From the NCBI GenBank assembly GCA_045539515.1, contig JAZQFN010000006.1:1-15928 (forward strand): DNA of 15,928 bases. Direction: 5' to 3'. The DNA comes from RGIG8748 sp045539515 (lineage in GTDB: Bacteria; Bacillota; Clostridia; UMGS1810). The translations under genes were made by a program, and so were the position numbers. The notes beneath the pieces were generated by a model. The model saw only the letters and a list, made by a program, of their open reading frames with translations. It was not told where the DNA came from and did not search any database. Below, one piece after another: positions 1 to 7,307 of this stretch (the stretch's first letter is position 1; every line of letters begins with the position of its first letter).

Positions 1-4
1 ATCC

Positions 5-44
5 TGTTCCTCCGTTTCTTTGGTTTCTCGTCAATTCCATTATA
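5..44 (-). promoter_or_regulatory. Leader of a gene leaving the left edge (minus strand)
   Basis: Read on the minus strand there is a perfect TATAAT at 39-44 and a Shine-Dalgarno-like GGAGGA at 8-13, with the start codon presumably just beyond position 1. No good -35 box lies 17 bases upstream of the TATAAT, so the promoter is only moderately supported. The inference is a divergent gene whose coding region lies outside this window; nothing can be said about its product. Confidence 0.4.
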
Positions 45-139
45 ACGGATTTTGAACAAATATGCTCTCTTTTTTTATTAATTATTTTAATTTTCCTTGA
101 GCTCTATTTGTTGGACACCCCAACATTTATTATAGAGCC

Positions 140-171
140 AAAAAGGATTCTCCCAAGGGAGAAGCCTTTTT
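140..171. terminator. Bidirectional terminator-like hairpin without an adjacent gene end
   Basis: AAAAAGG (140-146) and TTCTCCC (148-154) pair with GGGAGAA (157-163) and CCTTTTT (165-171), with one A/G mismatch between the two stem blocks. The A-run on one side and T-run on the other would make it work as an intrinsic terminator in both directions. It sits between two apparently divergent genes, so no visible gene needs it. It may be a remnant of a lost gene or an insulator. Confidence 0.6.
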
Positions 172-196
172 CTTAAAGCGAAGCAATTTACAAATA

Positions 197-283
197 TGTC
201 ATTCTGAGCGAAGCGAAGAATCCTTCTTGTAATTGTTAGCCTCACTTGCTACGGAGATATCTCGGCTTTTTCTCGGGATGACA
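197..283. repeat. Palindromic intergenic repeat (MITE/REP-like), about 87 bp
   Basis: The ends TGTCATTCTGAG (197-208) and CTCGGGATGACA (272-283) are complementary over 12 positions if two G-T pairs are allowed. The interior carries tandem GCGAA units (GAGCGAAGCGAAGAATCC, 206-223) and a perfect palindrome GAGATATCTC (255-264). From memory, the GTCATTCTGAGCGAAGCGAAG sequence type recurs in intergenic regions of many bacterial genomes, which suggests a dispersed non-coding element. No other copy was noticed in this window. No coding potential is seen. Confidence 0.6.
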
Positions 284-358
284 TACAAATGTGAGAGCCC
301 CTCCATGTTAATAATGTTTAATTATTTACGCAAAGAACAAAAAATGTTTCGCCAACTA

Positions 359-387
359 TTGACAATATATAGTTTGAGTATTATAAT
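359..387 (+). promoter_or_regulatory. Consensus promoter of the regulator-pot operon
   Basis: TTGACA (359-364) and TATAAT (382-387) are separated by exactly 17 bases, a perfect housekeeping sigma-A promoter. Transcription would start near 394, giving a leader of roughly 110 bases before the start codon at 507. The spacer contains GTTTGAGTA (372-380), one member of the repeat cluster described in the next entry. Confidence 0.85.
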
Positions 388-403
388 ATAATCTGTTATT
401 CGT

Positions 404-462
404 GTTTAGTTTAACTAAACTTTTACCTTAGTATTGTATTCTAATACATTTACTAAACTTTT
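404..462. promoter_or_regulatory. Operator-like cluster of inverted and direct repeats
   Basis: Just downstream of the promoter lies a perfect inverted repeat, GTTTAGTT-T-AACTAAAC (404-420). A second symmetric block follows at 429-455 (TAGTA and TGTATT pairing with AATACA and TACTA). The 11-mer ACTAAACTTTT occurs at 414-424 and again at 452-462. A further pair, GTTTGAGTA (372-380, inside the promoter spacer) and TACTCAAAC (482-490, just before the ribosome binding site), is mutually complementary. Position and symmetry suggest binding sites for the HTH-cupin regulator encoded immediately downstream, acting as an autorepressor. That assignment is inference. Confidence 0.55.
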
Positions 463-506
463 GATTTAAAAATACCAAAATTACTCAAACGAGAAGGAGG
501 CGACAA

Positions 507-1076
507 ATGCACGCCCCAAGGCGGCATTTGAACGTTATGGAAATCGGAAGTAAACTTAAGCGTTTAAGAATCAAAAACAACTTAACTCAGGAAGAACTTG
601 CAGACAGATGTGAGCTTTCCAAGGGATTTATATCCCAGATTGAACGTGACCTTGCATCACCTTCAATCTCTACCTTGTCCGACCTTTTGCAATGTCTGGG
701 TACAGACCTCAAAGACTTTTTCAATGATGCCCGCGATACCGATGTGGTATTTACCAAGGACGATGTTTTTGTTAAAGAAAACAAGGAAGAGGGCAACGTA
801 GTTGAATGGATAGTCCCCAACTCTCAGAAGCACGATATGGAGCCTATAATCATAAACCTGCTTCCCGGAGGAAGTTCATATGTTGACGACCCTCACGAGG
901 GTGAAGAATTCGGCTTTGTGCTTTCGGGCAGTATAACTCTTCATCTCGGCAATGAAAAATTTAAAGTTAAAAAGCATGAAAGCTTTTACTATAAAACCAA
1001 TCAGGTGCATTATATAAAGAATAACTCCAAGTCCAATGCTACTGTACTGTGGGTATCTACACCCCCGAACTTCTGA
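507..1076 (+). CDS. HTH-cupin (XRE family) transcriptional regulator, PuuR-like
   Basis: This 189-aa protein has an N-terminal Cro/C1-type helix-turn-helix (about residues 11-65, with GSKLKRLRIKNNLTQEELA and SKGFISQIERD) and a C-terminal cupin sensor domain (about 115-185, with GEEFGFVLSGS and the HESFYYKTNQVHYIKN strand). This is the architecture of PuuR-type regulators, which often control polyamine genes. It begins the operon containing potABCD and probably senses polyamines or a metabolite to control it. The chosen ATG has an excellent AGAAGGAGG (492-500) six bases upstream. A later ATG at 537, which gives the N-terminus more usual for this family, lacks a clear ribosome binding site, so the extension MHAPRRHLNV is probably real. 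The repeats upstream are candidate operators. The family call is confident; the ligand is inferred from context. Confidence 0.88.
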   Translation: MHAPRRHLNVMEIGSKLKRLRIKNNLTQEELADRCELSKGFISQIERDLASPSISTLSDLLQCLGTDLKDFFNDARDTDVVFTKDDVFVKENKEEGNVVEWIVPNSQKHDMEPIIINLLPGGSSYVDDPHEGEEFGFVLSGSITLHLGNEKFKVKKHESFYYKTNQVHYIKNNSKSNATVLWVSTPPNF

Positions 1077-1103
1077 TAAACCAAATATGAAAGGGATACA
1101 CAA

Positions 1104-2144
1104 ATGAATCATCTTATAGAAATTAACGGTATTTGTAAAAACTTTGACGGTACCGATGTACTTAAAGATATTACATTACATATAAACAAAAACGAGTTTG
1201 TTACTCTTCTTGGCCCCAGCGGGTGCGGAAAATCTACGCTTTTAAGGATAATTGCAGGCTTTGAAACTCCATCTGCAGGCGATATTCTTTTTGAAGGTAA
1301 AAGTGTACTGGAGTTGCCCCCTTATGAGCGTACCGTAAACACAGTATTCCAGAAGTATGCACTTTTTCCCCATCTTAATGTGGAGGACAATATCGCTTTC
1401 GGACTTAAAATCAAAAAGCTGGATTCTGACACCATAAAGAAAAAAGTTACCAAAATGCTTGAACTTGTTAATCTCAAAGGTTACGAAAAGCGTTCTGTAA
1501 ATTCTCTTTCCGGCGGTCAGCAACAGCGAGTAGCCATAGCCCGGGCTTTGGTAAATGAGCCCACGGTTCTTTTGCTTGACGAGCCTCTGGCAGCTCTTGA
1601 TTTAAAGCTCCGCCAGTCCATGCAGCTTGAACTTAAAAATATGCAAAAAGAGCTTGGTATTACCTTTATATACGTAACTCATGACCAGGAAGAAGCTCTT
1701 ACAATGTCCGACAAGGTCGTTGTTATGAAGGAAGGAACCATTCAGCAGATAGGCGACCCCACTGATATTTATAACGAACCGCAGAATGCCTACGTGGCAG
1801 ATTTTATCGGCAAGAGCAATATTATGTCCGGCATCATGAAGGAGGATTGCCTTGTTAACATATCCGGAGTTGATTTTGAATGTGTCGATAAGGGATTCGG
1901 CGAAAACGAGGATGTTGACGTGGTTGTTCGCCCTGAGGATATCTTCCTCCTGGAGGAAGATAAGGGCAAGATAGCCGGCGAAGTTGAATCTGTTCTGTTT
2001 AAAGGCGTTCACTATGAAATGACCGTGGTTGCTGAAGACGGCTACAGATGGATTATTCACGATACGGTATCCTTTGAAGTTGGTCAGAAGGTAAGTATTT
2101 TTGTAAAACCCTTCGATATTCATGTTATGAAGAAGACTGTCTGA
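1104..2144 (+). CDS. potA: Spermidine/putrescine ABC transporter, ATP-binding protein PotA
   Basis: This 346-aa cytoplasmic ATPase powers polyamine import. All ABC motifs are visible: Walker A GPSGCGKST (37-45), Q-loop Gln83, signature LSGGQ (135-139), Walker B LLLDE (156-160), D-loop (163-166) and switch His193. The C-terminal ~75 residues match the TOBE-type regulatory extension of PotA/MalK-class importers. AAAGGGAT (1090-1097) lies ahead of the ATG, and the gene follows the regulator by 27 bases. potB begins 13 bases after its stop, so the genes form one transcript. Sequence alone cannot separate spermidine-preferring from putrescine-preferring systems, but the potABCD order and single binding protein fit the PotABCD type. 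Confidence 0.93.
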   Translation: MNHLIEINGICKNFDGTDVLKDITLHINKNEFVTLLGPSGCGKSTLLRIIAGFETPSAGDILFEGKSVLELPPYERTVNTVFQKYALFPHLNVEDNIAFGLKIKKLDSDTIKKKVTKMLELVNLKGYEKRSVNSLSGGQQQRVAIARALVNEPTVLLLDEPLAALDLKLRQSMQLELKNMQKELGITFIYVTHDQEEALTMSDKVVVMKEGTIQQIGDPTDIYNEPQNAYVADFIGKSNIMSGIMKEDCLVNISGVDFECVDKGFGENEDVDVVVRPEDIFLLEEDKGKIAGEVESVLFKGVHYEMTVVAEDGYRWIIHDTVSFEVGQKVSIFVKPFDIHVMKKTV

Positions 2145-2157
2145 AAGGGGTAGCGTT

Positions 2158-3003
2158 GTGTATAAGAAAAAACTGGCATTTCCTCATCTTGTATGGATGC
2201 TTGTCTTTGTGCTTGTGCCTATAGGAATTATTTTTCTCTACAGTATCAATGTATACACCACAGGTGCCGAGTCGGGCTTCTCTCTTGAAAATTATAAAAA
2301 CCTTTTTGATGTTACCTATATGAAAATCTACGGATATTCTCTTTGGGTATCCTTCTTAAGCACATTGGCATGTCTTGTGTTTGGGTATCCTGCAGCATAT
2401 ATCCTTGCAAAAAGAGATTCCGAAAGACTTAGGGCAGGTAAAAAATCCAGCGGGGCATTTCTTATATTTGTTATGCCTATGTGGATGAATATGATGCTTC
2501 GTACATATTCTTGGCTTACGATCTTAGAGTCAAACGGCCTTTTAAATAATGTGTTGGCCTTTTTTAATCTCGGCAATGTGGATATACTGTATACCACACC
2601 GGCAGTTATCCTTGGTATGGTGTACGATTTTATACCATTTATGATACTTCCCATATACTCGGTTCTTTCCAAGATAGATACCAGTATAAAGGAAGCTGCG
2701 GAAGACCTGGGTGCAAGCCCCATAAAGGTATTTTTTAAAGTTACGCTTCCTATGAGTATCCCCGGCATAGTATCGGGTATTACAATGGTATTTCTGCCTG
2801 CAATTACCACCTTCTATATTTCCAATATATTTGGCGGCGGAAAGGTAATGCTGGTAGGTAACCTTATAGAACAGCAGTTCCTTGTGGCTTATGACTGGAG
2901 TTTTGGCTCCGCACTTGCAATTGTTATGATTATTCTTGTGTTCCTTTCAATGAAGGTTATGAAGCTCTTTGATAAGGGCAACACACAGATGGCTATGTTT
3001 TAA
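2158..3003 (+). CDS. potB: Spermidine/putrescine ABC transporter, permease PotB
   Basis: This 281-aa integral membrane protein has about six hydrophobic segments, beginning with one at residues 8-28. It carries the cytoplasmic EAA loop EAAEDLGASPIKVFFKVTLP near residues 179-198, which docks on PotA. It is one of the two permease halves of the polyamine channel. The start is GTG, preceded by AAAGGGG directly after the potA stop. Length and the position of the EAA loop are normal for the family. potC follows with a 20-base gap. Confidence 0.92.
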   Translation: MYKKKLAFPHLVWMLVFVLVPIGIIFLYSINVYTTGAESGFSLENYKNLFDVTYMKIYGYSLWVSFLSTLACLVFGYPAAYILAKRDSERLRAGKKSSGAFLIFVMPMWMNMMLRTYSWLTILESNGLLNNVLAFFNLGNVDILYTTPAVILGMVYDFIPFMILPIYSVLSKIDTSIKEAAEDLGASPIKVFFKVTLPMSIPGIVSGITMVFLPAITTFYISNIFGGGKVMLVGNLIEQQFLVAYDWSFGSALAIVMIILVFLSMKVMKLFDKGNTQMAMF

Positions 3004-3023
3004 TCGGGCGGTGAAATAATAAG

Positions 3024-3824
3024 GTGAAAGCAAAAATTGTTAAACTTATAGAGAACATATACATATACCTTATGTTTCTCTTTATGTATATACCTATAAT
3101 AGTTCTTATGATTTTTTCCTTCAACGATGCCAAGTCCAGAGGTGTATGGGGTGGTTTCTCCCTTAAGTGGTATCAGGAAATGTTCTCCGATGCGGAGCTT
3201 ATGACATCGTTGCAGACAACGCTTATTGTAGGAGTTGTATCGGCAATTATATCCTGTATTATAGGTACTGCGGCAGCTATCGGTATAAGAGGCTTTCGCA
3301 ACAAAAAAATACGCGGTCTTATAAATCAGATAACCAATATACCCATGGTTTCCAGTGAATTGGTACTGGGTATATCCCTTATGCTGCTTTTTATAGCCAT
3401 AAAGATTCCCACAGGTATGTTTACCATGATACTTGCGCATATTACGTTTTGCGTGCCCTATGTAATCCTTTCGGTTTCCCCCAAGCTTATGCAGCTTGAT
3501 GATAATCTTTATGAAGCTGCGGTGGATTTGGGTGCAAAGCCATGGTATGCATTTAAAAAGGTGGTTTTGCCGGAGATTATGCCGGGTATTGTAAACGGAC
3601 TTCTTATTGCGTTTACTATGTCCATAGATGATTTTGTAATCAGCTTTTTCACAGCAGGAAACGGCATAACCAATCTTTCCATGTATGTGTATGCCACTGC
3701 CAAGAGGCTCAACCCCAAAATCAATGCTCTTTCAACCGTGATGTTCCTTGTTATTATGATACTTCTGTTTATCATCAACAAGCGTACCTCCAAGGACAAG
3801 GATTCAAATGTATTACTCAGATAG
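3024..3824 (+). CDS. potC: Spermidine/putrescine ABC transporter, permease PotC
   Basis: This is a 266-aa membrane permease, the partner of PotB. Hydrophobic segments start at about residue 12. An EAA loop (EAAVDLGAKPWYAFKKVVLP, near residue 163) provides the PotA contact. The segment SIDDFVISFF is typical of PotC. It uses a GTG start with a GGGCGGTGA purine-rich site about ten bases upstream. Its stop codon is followed immediately by the potD ribosome binding site, so translation of the two is probably linked. Nothing is missing relative to the family. Confidence 0.92.
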   Translation: MKAKIVKLIENIYIYLMFLFMYIPIIVLMIFSFNDAKSRGVWGGFSLKWYQEMFSDAELMTSLQTTLIVGVVSAIISCIIGTAAAIGIRGFRNKKIRGLINQITNIPMVSSELVLGISLMLLFIAIKIPTGMFTMILAHITFCVPYVILSVSPKLMQLDDNLYEAAVDLGAKPWYAFKKVVLPEIMPGIVNGLLIAFTMSIDDFVISFFTAGNGITNLSMYVYATAKRLNPKINALSTVMFLVIMILLFIINKRTSKDKDSNVLLR

Positions 3825-3833
3825 GAGAACCAT

Positions 3834-4880
3834 ATGAAACGGATTTTTAGTTTGATTTTATGTTTTGTACTTGTTTTTTCCATGTCTGTTTATCTTACCG
3901 GCTGCGATGACAGGATTACCATTAATGTGTACAATGTCGGTGACTATATAGACGAAGAAGTCATTGCCATGTTTGAAGAGGAATATCCTCATATAAAGGT
4001 GAACTACGAAACCTTCTACAGTAACGAAGAAATGTATGTTAAGGTTAAAAATAACATAACCTCCTACGACGTAACATTTCCTTCGGACTATATGGTAGAG
4101 AGAATGATTGCTGAGGATTTACTTCTTAAGCTTGATTTTAACAACATACCCAACTACAAGCATATTGGTGATGAGTACAAAAATCTGGATTATGACCCCA
4201 CAGGTGAATACAGTGTGCCCTATATGTGGGGAACCATGGGTATCCTCTACAACAAGGATATGGTTGACGAAGAGGATATGGACAGCTGGGATGCTATATA
4301 TAATCCAAAATACAAAAACAAAATATTTATGCTTGATTCCGAAAGGGATATGGTATCCATTACCCTTAAGAGTCTGGGCTATTCCATGAACAGTTATGAC
4401 GAAAAAGAGCTCAAAGAAGCAGAAGACAAGCTTGTAGAGCAAAAGAAAATAGTCCGCGCATACTGTGGTGACGAAGTTAAGGACAAAATGATAGCCGGTG
4501 AGGCTGCCATAACTCTTGCATGGTCGGGAGATGCGTTCTACTGTATGGATTACAATGAATCCCTAAGGTATTCTGTGCCGAAGGAAGGCTCCAATCTGTG
4601 GTTTGACAATATGGTAATTCCCAAATTCAGCAAACACAAAAAGGAAGCTGAACTGTTTATAGATTTCCTTTGCAGACCCGATATTGCGGCTATGAACACG
4701 GATTATATAGGTTATTCCACGGCAAATGCCACAGCAAGAGATGAGCTTCCTGATGAGATTAAAAACGATGAGCTTCGTTATCCGGATATACCCAAGCTCA
4801 AGAATTATGAAATTTTTGACTACAATGCAGAACTGTCAAAAAGGTACAGCAAGCTCTGGCAGAGAGTTAAGGTAAGATAA
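3834..4880 (+). CDS. potD: Spermidine/putrescine-binding lipoprotein PotD
   Basis: This 348-aa extracellular solute-binding protein captures polyamine for PotBC. The N-terminus is a lipoprotein signal: MKRIF, a hydrophobic core, then the lipobox LTGC with the modified cysteine at residue 24. The mature part has the PotD/PotF pattern: VYNVGDYIDEEVIAMFEEEYP, then TFPSDYMVERM, SVPYMWGTMGILYNKDMV, and a C-terminal FIDFLCRPDIAAMNTDYIGYSTAN region. The ribosome binding site AGGAG overlaps the potC stop, with the ATG nine bases after that stop. No terminator hairpin is visible after it, so some transcripts may read on into acpP. Confidence 0.92.
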   Translation: MKRIFSLILCFVLVFSMSVYLTGCDDRITINVYNVGDYIDEEVIAMFEEEYPHIKVNYETFYSNEEMYVKVKNNITSYDVTFPSDYMVERMIAEDLLLKLDFNNIPNYKHIGDEYKNLDYDPTGEYSVPYMWGTMGILYNKDMVDEEDMDSWDAIYNPKYKNKIFMLDSERDMVSITLKSLGYSMNSYDEKELKEAEDKLVEQKKIVRAYCGDEVKDKMIAGEAAITLAWSGDAFYCMDYNESLRYSVPKEGSNLWFDNMVIPKFSKHKKEAELFIDFLCRPDIAAMNTDYIGYSTANATARDELPDEIKNDELRYPDIPKLKNYEIFDYNAELSKRYSKLWQRVKVR

Positions 4881-4898
4881 TTATTTTTTGTAAAACAC

Positions 4899-4927
4899 TT
4901 GCATTTTTTTCGGTTTCAATATATACT
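4899..4927 (+). promoter_or_regulatory. Promoter of acpP-rnc
   Basis: TTGCAT (4899-4904) and TATACT (4922-4927) are 17 bases apart. Transcription would start near 4934, about 55 bases before the acpP start. This supplies acpP-rnc with a transcription start independent of the pot operon. Confidence 0.65.
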
Positions 4928-4988
4928 ATCATAGTATGAGGCAGTATGTGTGTATTGCCGCAACTTAATTGTGGAGGTGAATACTTAT

Positions 4989-5222
4989 ATGGTAATGGAA
5001 AAAATTAAGGGAATCCTTGCAGAACAGCTTAACATTGACGAAAGCGAGATTGTTCCCGAAGCTTCTTTTATTGATGATCTTGGCGCAGATTCTCTGGATA
5101 TCGTTGAGCTCATTATGTCTATGGAAGAGGAATTCGGTATCGAAATTCCCGAAGAAGAGGTTGAGTCTCTTTCTACAGTTGGTGCTGCAGTAGAGTACAT
5201 TAAAGCGAATGCAAATATATAA
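4989..5222 (+). CDS. acpP: Acyl carrier protein
   Basis: This is a 77-aa acidic four-helix protein that carries growing acyl chains on a phosphopantetheine arm in fatty acid synthesis. The attachment motif is GADSLDIVE, with Ser35 the modified residue. The start at 4989 is chosen because GGAGGTGA (4973-4980) sits eight bases upstream and gives the usual ACP length. An in-frame GTG at 4950 would add 13 unrelated residues and has no ribosome binding site. It is followed after 18 bases by rnc, a common pairing in Firmicutes. Confidence 0.95.
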   Translation: MVMEKIKGILAEQLNIDESEIVPEASFIDDLGADSLDIVELIMSMEEEFGIEIPEEEVESLSTVGAAVEYIKANANI

Positions 5223-5240
5223 TTATATAAAGAGGTCACT

Positions 5241-5927
5241 ATGACTGATGTAAAAACTTTGGAACAAAAGCTTAATTACACATTCAAAGATGTTGAGCTT
5301 CTGAAGAATGCGCTGATTCACCCCTCATATGTCAATGAAAGGCATCTGGAGAGAATATATTCCAACCAGCGGCTGGAATTTTTTGGCGATTCGGTTCTTT
5401 CTCTTGTGGTAAGCGAGTATATATTTACCCATCTAAAAACCTTCCCCGAAGGCAAGCTTACGGAACTGAGAAGTCGTGTCGTTTGCGAGGATTCCCTTGC
5501 TAAAATGGCGGAAAGGCTTGATGTGGGTGCATATCTTATCCTTGGTAAAGGGGAGATAAAGTCCGGCGGCAGAGCCAGACCCTCCACGCTTTCCGATGCT
5601 ATGGAAGCCATTATCGCAGCGGTGTATCTTGACGGTGGATTTGAAGCGGCAAAAAAACTTGTGCTGGATAATCTTTTGGATGATATTAAAGAATTTTCTA
5701 AAACAGGTGAGGTTACCGTTAACTTCAAATCTGTACTTCAGGAGCTTGTGCAGTCCGAAGGAAAGGCTCTTACTTACAAGGTTGTCGGAGAATCCGGCCC
5801 GGAGCATGCCAAGAGCTTTACGGTGGCAGCAATCATAGATGACAAACAGGTGTCAATTGGGTCGGGCAGCAGCAAAAAGCGTGCCGAACAGGATGCCGCA
5901 AAAGCAGCATATGAATTACTGAAATAA
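5241..5927 (+). CDS. rnc: Ribonuclease III
   Basis: This 228-aa endonuclease cleaves double-stranded RNA in rRNA maturation and mRNA turnover. The nuclease domain carries the signature QRLEFFGDSVL with catalytic Glu46 and Asp50. The second acidic pair is Asp119 and Glu122 in LSDAMEAI. A double-stranded RNA-binding domain occupies about 158-228, ending with the GSGSSKKRAEQDAAKAAYELL helix. It is cotranscribed with acpP, with AGAGG ahead of the ATG. In many Firmicutes smc follows rnc; here a strong terminator ends the unit instead. Confidence 0.95.
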   Translation: MTDVKTLEQKLNYTFKDVELLKNALIHPSYVNERHLERIYSNQRLEFFGDSVLSLVVSEYIFTHLKTFPEGKLTELRSRVVCEDSLAKMAERLDVGAYLILGKGEIKSGGRARPSTLSDAMEAIIAAVYLDGGFEAAKKLVLDNLLDDIKEFSKTGEVTVNFKSVLQELVQSEGKALTYKVVGESGPEHAKSFTVAAIIDDKQVSIGSGSSKKRAEQDAAKAAYELLK

Positions 5928-5934
5928 CTTAGCC

Positions 5935-5967
5935 GGGCTGTAAAGGTGATTTTACAGCCCAATTTTT
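5935..5967 (+). terminator. Terminator of acpP-rnc
   Basis: A perfect 10-bp stem, GGGCTGTAAA (5935-5944) with TTTACAGCCC (5951-5960), closes a six-base loop and is followed by AATTTTT. It starts seven bases after the rnc stop and separates rnc from cysK. Confidence 0.88.
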
Positions 5968-5993
5968 ATAATAAAATTAAGTAGGTGAAATGT

Positions 5994-6926
5994 ATGTCAA
6001 ATATTTATACTTCAGCAGAAATGCTGATTGGTAACACACCCCTTCTTGAACTCAGAGGAATTCAGGACAAGCTTGGAACGGAAGCAAAAATTCTTGCAAA
6101 ATTGGAGTTTTACAATCCGGGTGGTTCTGTAAAAGACAGAGTGGCTCTTTCTATGATAGATGAAGCAGAAAGAGAGGGCACTTTAAAACCCGGTTCTGTA
6201 ATTATAGAGCCTACAAGCGGAAGCACCGGCATAGGTCTGGCTATGGTAGCGGCATTAAGAGGATACAAAGCTATCATTGTAATGCCCGACAGTATGTCCG
6301 TGGAAAGAATCAAGCTTATGAAGGCATATGGGGCAGAGGTTGTGCTCACCCCGGGAGCTGAGGGAATGACCGGTGCCATAAGAAAGGCAGAAGAACTTAA
6401 AACTGAATATGCCGACAGTATAATTGCAGGTCAGTTTGACAACCCGGCAAATCCCAAGGTGCATTTTTGCACAACAGGTCCCGAAATATATAAGGATACC
6501 GACGGAAAAGTGGACATTTTTGTGTCTGCAGTAGGCACCGGAGGCACAATTACCGGTGTTGGTGAGTATCTTAAGAGCCAAAATGCCGATATCAGGGTCG
6601 TAGCAGTGGAACCTAAGGAATCACCATACCTGAGCGAAAAAAGAGCAGGAAAACACAAAATTCAGGGTATTGGAGCCGGATTTGTACCAAAGGTGCTTAA
6701 TACAGATATATATGACGAGGTAATAACCGTTTCCGACGATGATGCGTTCTGTTATGCCCGGCTTGTGGCAAAATCCGACGGCATATTTGTGGGAATTTCG
6801 TCGGGAGCTGCACTTTGTGCTGCTACGCAAATGGCACGCCGTGAAGAAAACCGCGGAAAGAACATTGTGGTTATTTTCCCGGATTCCGGCACAAAGTATC
6901 TTTCGGGAGAGCTTGTTGAACTGTAA
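5994..6926 (+). CDS. cysK: Cysteine synthase (O-acetylserine sulfhydrylase), PLP-dependent
   Basis: This 310-aa enzyme converts O-acetylserine and sulfide to cysteine. The PLP-binding lysine is Lys47 in NPGGSVKDR. The loop TSGSTG (74-79) contacts the substrate carboxylate (TSGNTG is commoner in CysK). GTGGTITG binds the cofactor phosphate, and a late VGISSGAA segment completes the fold. The start at ATG 5994 has GTAGGTGA (5981-5988) just upstream; an in-frame GTG at 5985 lies inside that site and is unlikely. A TATAAT at 5967-5972 could be its -10 box but lacks a good -35. No riboswitch or T-box fits in the short leader. Cystathionine beta-synthase-like or CysM activity cannot be excluded. 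Confidence 0.9.
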   Translation: MSNIYTSAEMLIGNTPLLELRGIQDKLGTEAKILAKLEFYNPGGSVKDRVALSMIDEAEREGTLKPGSVIIEPTSGSTGIGLAMVAALRGYKAIIVMPDSMSVERIKLMKAYGAEVVLTPGAEGMTGAIRKAEELKTEYADSIIAGQFDNPANPKVHFCTTGPEIYKDTDGKVDIFVSAVGTGGTITGVGEYLKSQNADIRVVAVEPKESPYLSEKRAGKHKIQGIGAGFVPKVLNTDIYDEVITVSDDDAFCYARLVAKSDGIFVGISSGAALCAATQMARREENRGKNIVVIFPDSGTKYLSGELVEL

Positions 6927-6943
6927 ACATTTTGTGTATTCGG

Positions 6944-6972
6944 TTGACAGAAGGTTTCAAAGGATATATAAT
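6944..6972 (+). promoter_or_regulatory. Perfect consensus promoter of the 73-aa membrane protein gene
   Basis: TTGACA (6944-6949) and TATAAT (6967-6972) are 17 bases apart, the exact sigma-A consensus. It begins 18 bases after the cysK stop and points to strong, independent expression of the small gene at 7011. Confidence 0.85.
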
Positions 6973-7010
6973 TAAATTACAGTTTTGAATTACAAAGAGG
7001 AGAGTATAGC

Positions 7011-7232
7011 ATGAAGTATATTGCTTTGATTGTGGGAATTTTAAGTCTTATTGCCAGTCTGGATCCGAAAATAGGATTTTTTGTGGGATATCTTGCATTT
7101 TTTCTTGGATATGTTGTTCTCAGGAAAGACAGAGATTCCAAGCTTGCAAAAGCTTCCATGATTCTTGGCGGTATAGGATTCGGCTTATCTCTGGTGCATT
7201 TTTTTGTTACTGTTTTTTGGCTGAATGCTTAG
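7011..7232 (+). CDS. Small two-helix membrane protein of unknown function (DUF4190-like)
   Basis: This is a 73-aa hydrophobic protein. Two membrane regions (about residues 3-37 and 48-70) flank a short charged loop, LRKDRDSKLAKAS. The pattern, hydrophobic hairpin, KxxKLAKASMILGGIGFGLSL, second hairpin, resembles DUF4190-type small membrane proteins, but that is recognition by eye only. The ATG follows AAAGAGGAG. It has its own perfect promoter and a strong terminator, so it is a monocistronic unit and probably well expressed. I do not know its function. Confidence 0.75.
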   Translation: MKYIALIVGILSLIASLDPKIGFFVGYLAFFLGYVVLRKDRDSKLAKASMILGGIGFGLSLVHFFVTVFWLNA

Positions 7233-7307
7233 TATACCAACTTTGGATTTAAGATACAAAGCAGCTCACAATCCGCACAATAATATGCGGGTATCTTAAA
7301 AAGATAA

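Noticed and set aside
55..112. AACAAATA and TATTTGTT as a regulatory stem
   Set aside because: The match is eight A/T-rich pairs across a long T-rich loop and is easily due to chance.
1602..2123. A 173-codon open frame antisense to potA
   Set aside because: It lies entirely inside a well-supported potA, has no recognisable domain and is explained by the codon use of the sense gene. The same applies to other antisense frames over rnc, cysK, ftsX and the reductase.
5961..5993. A T-box, SAM or other riboswitch controlling cysK
   Set aside because: Only about 30 bases separate the rnc terminator from cysK, too short for any such element.
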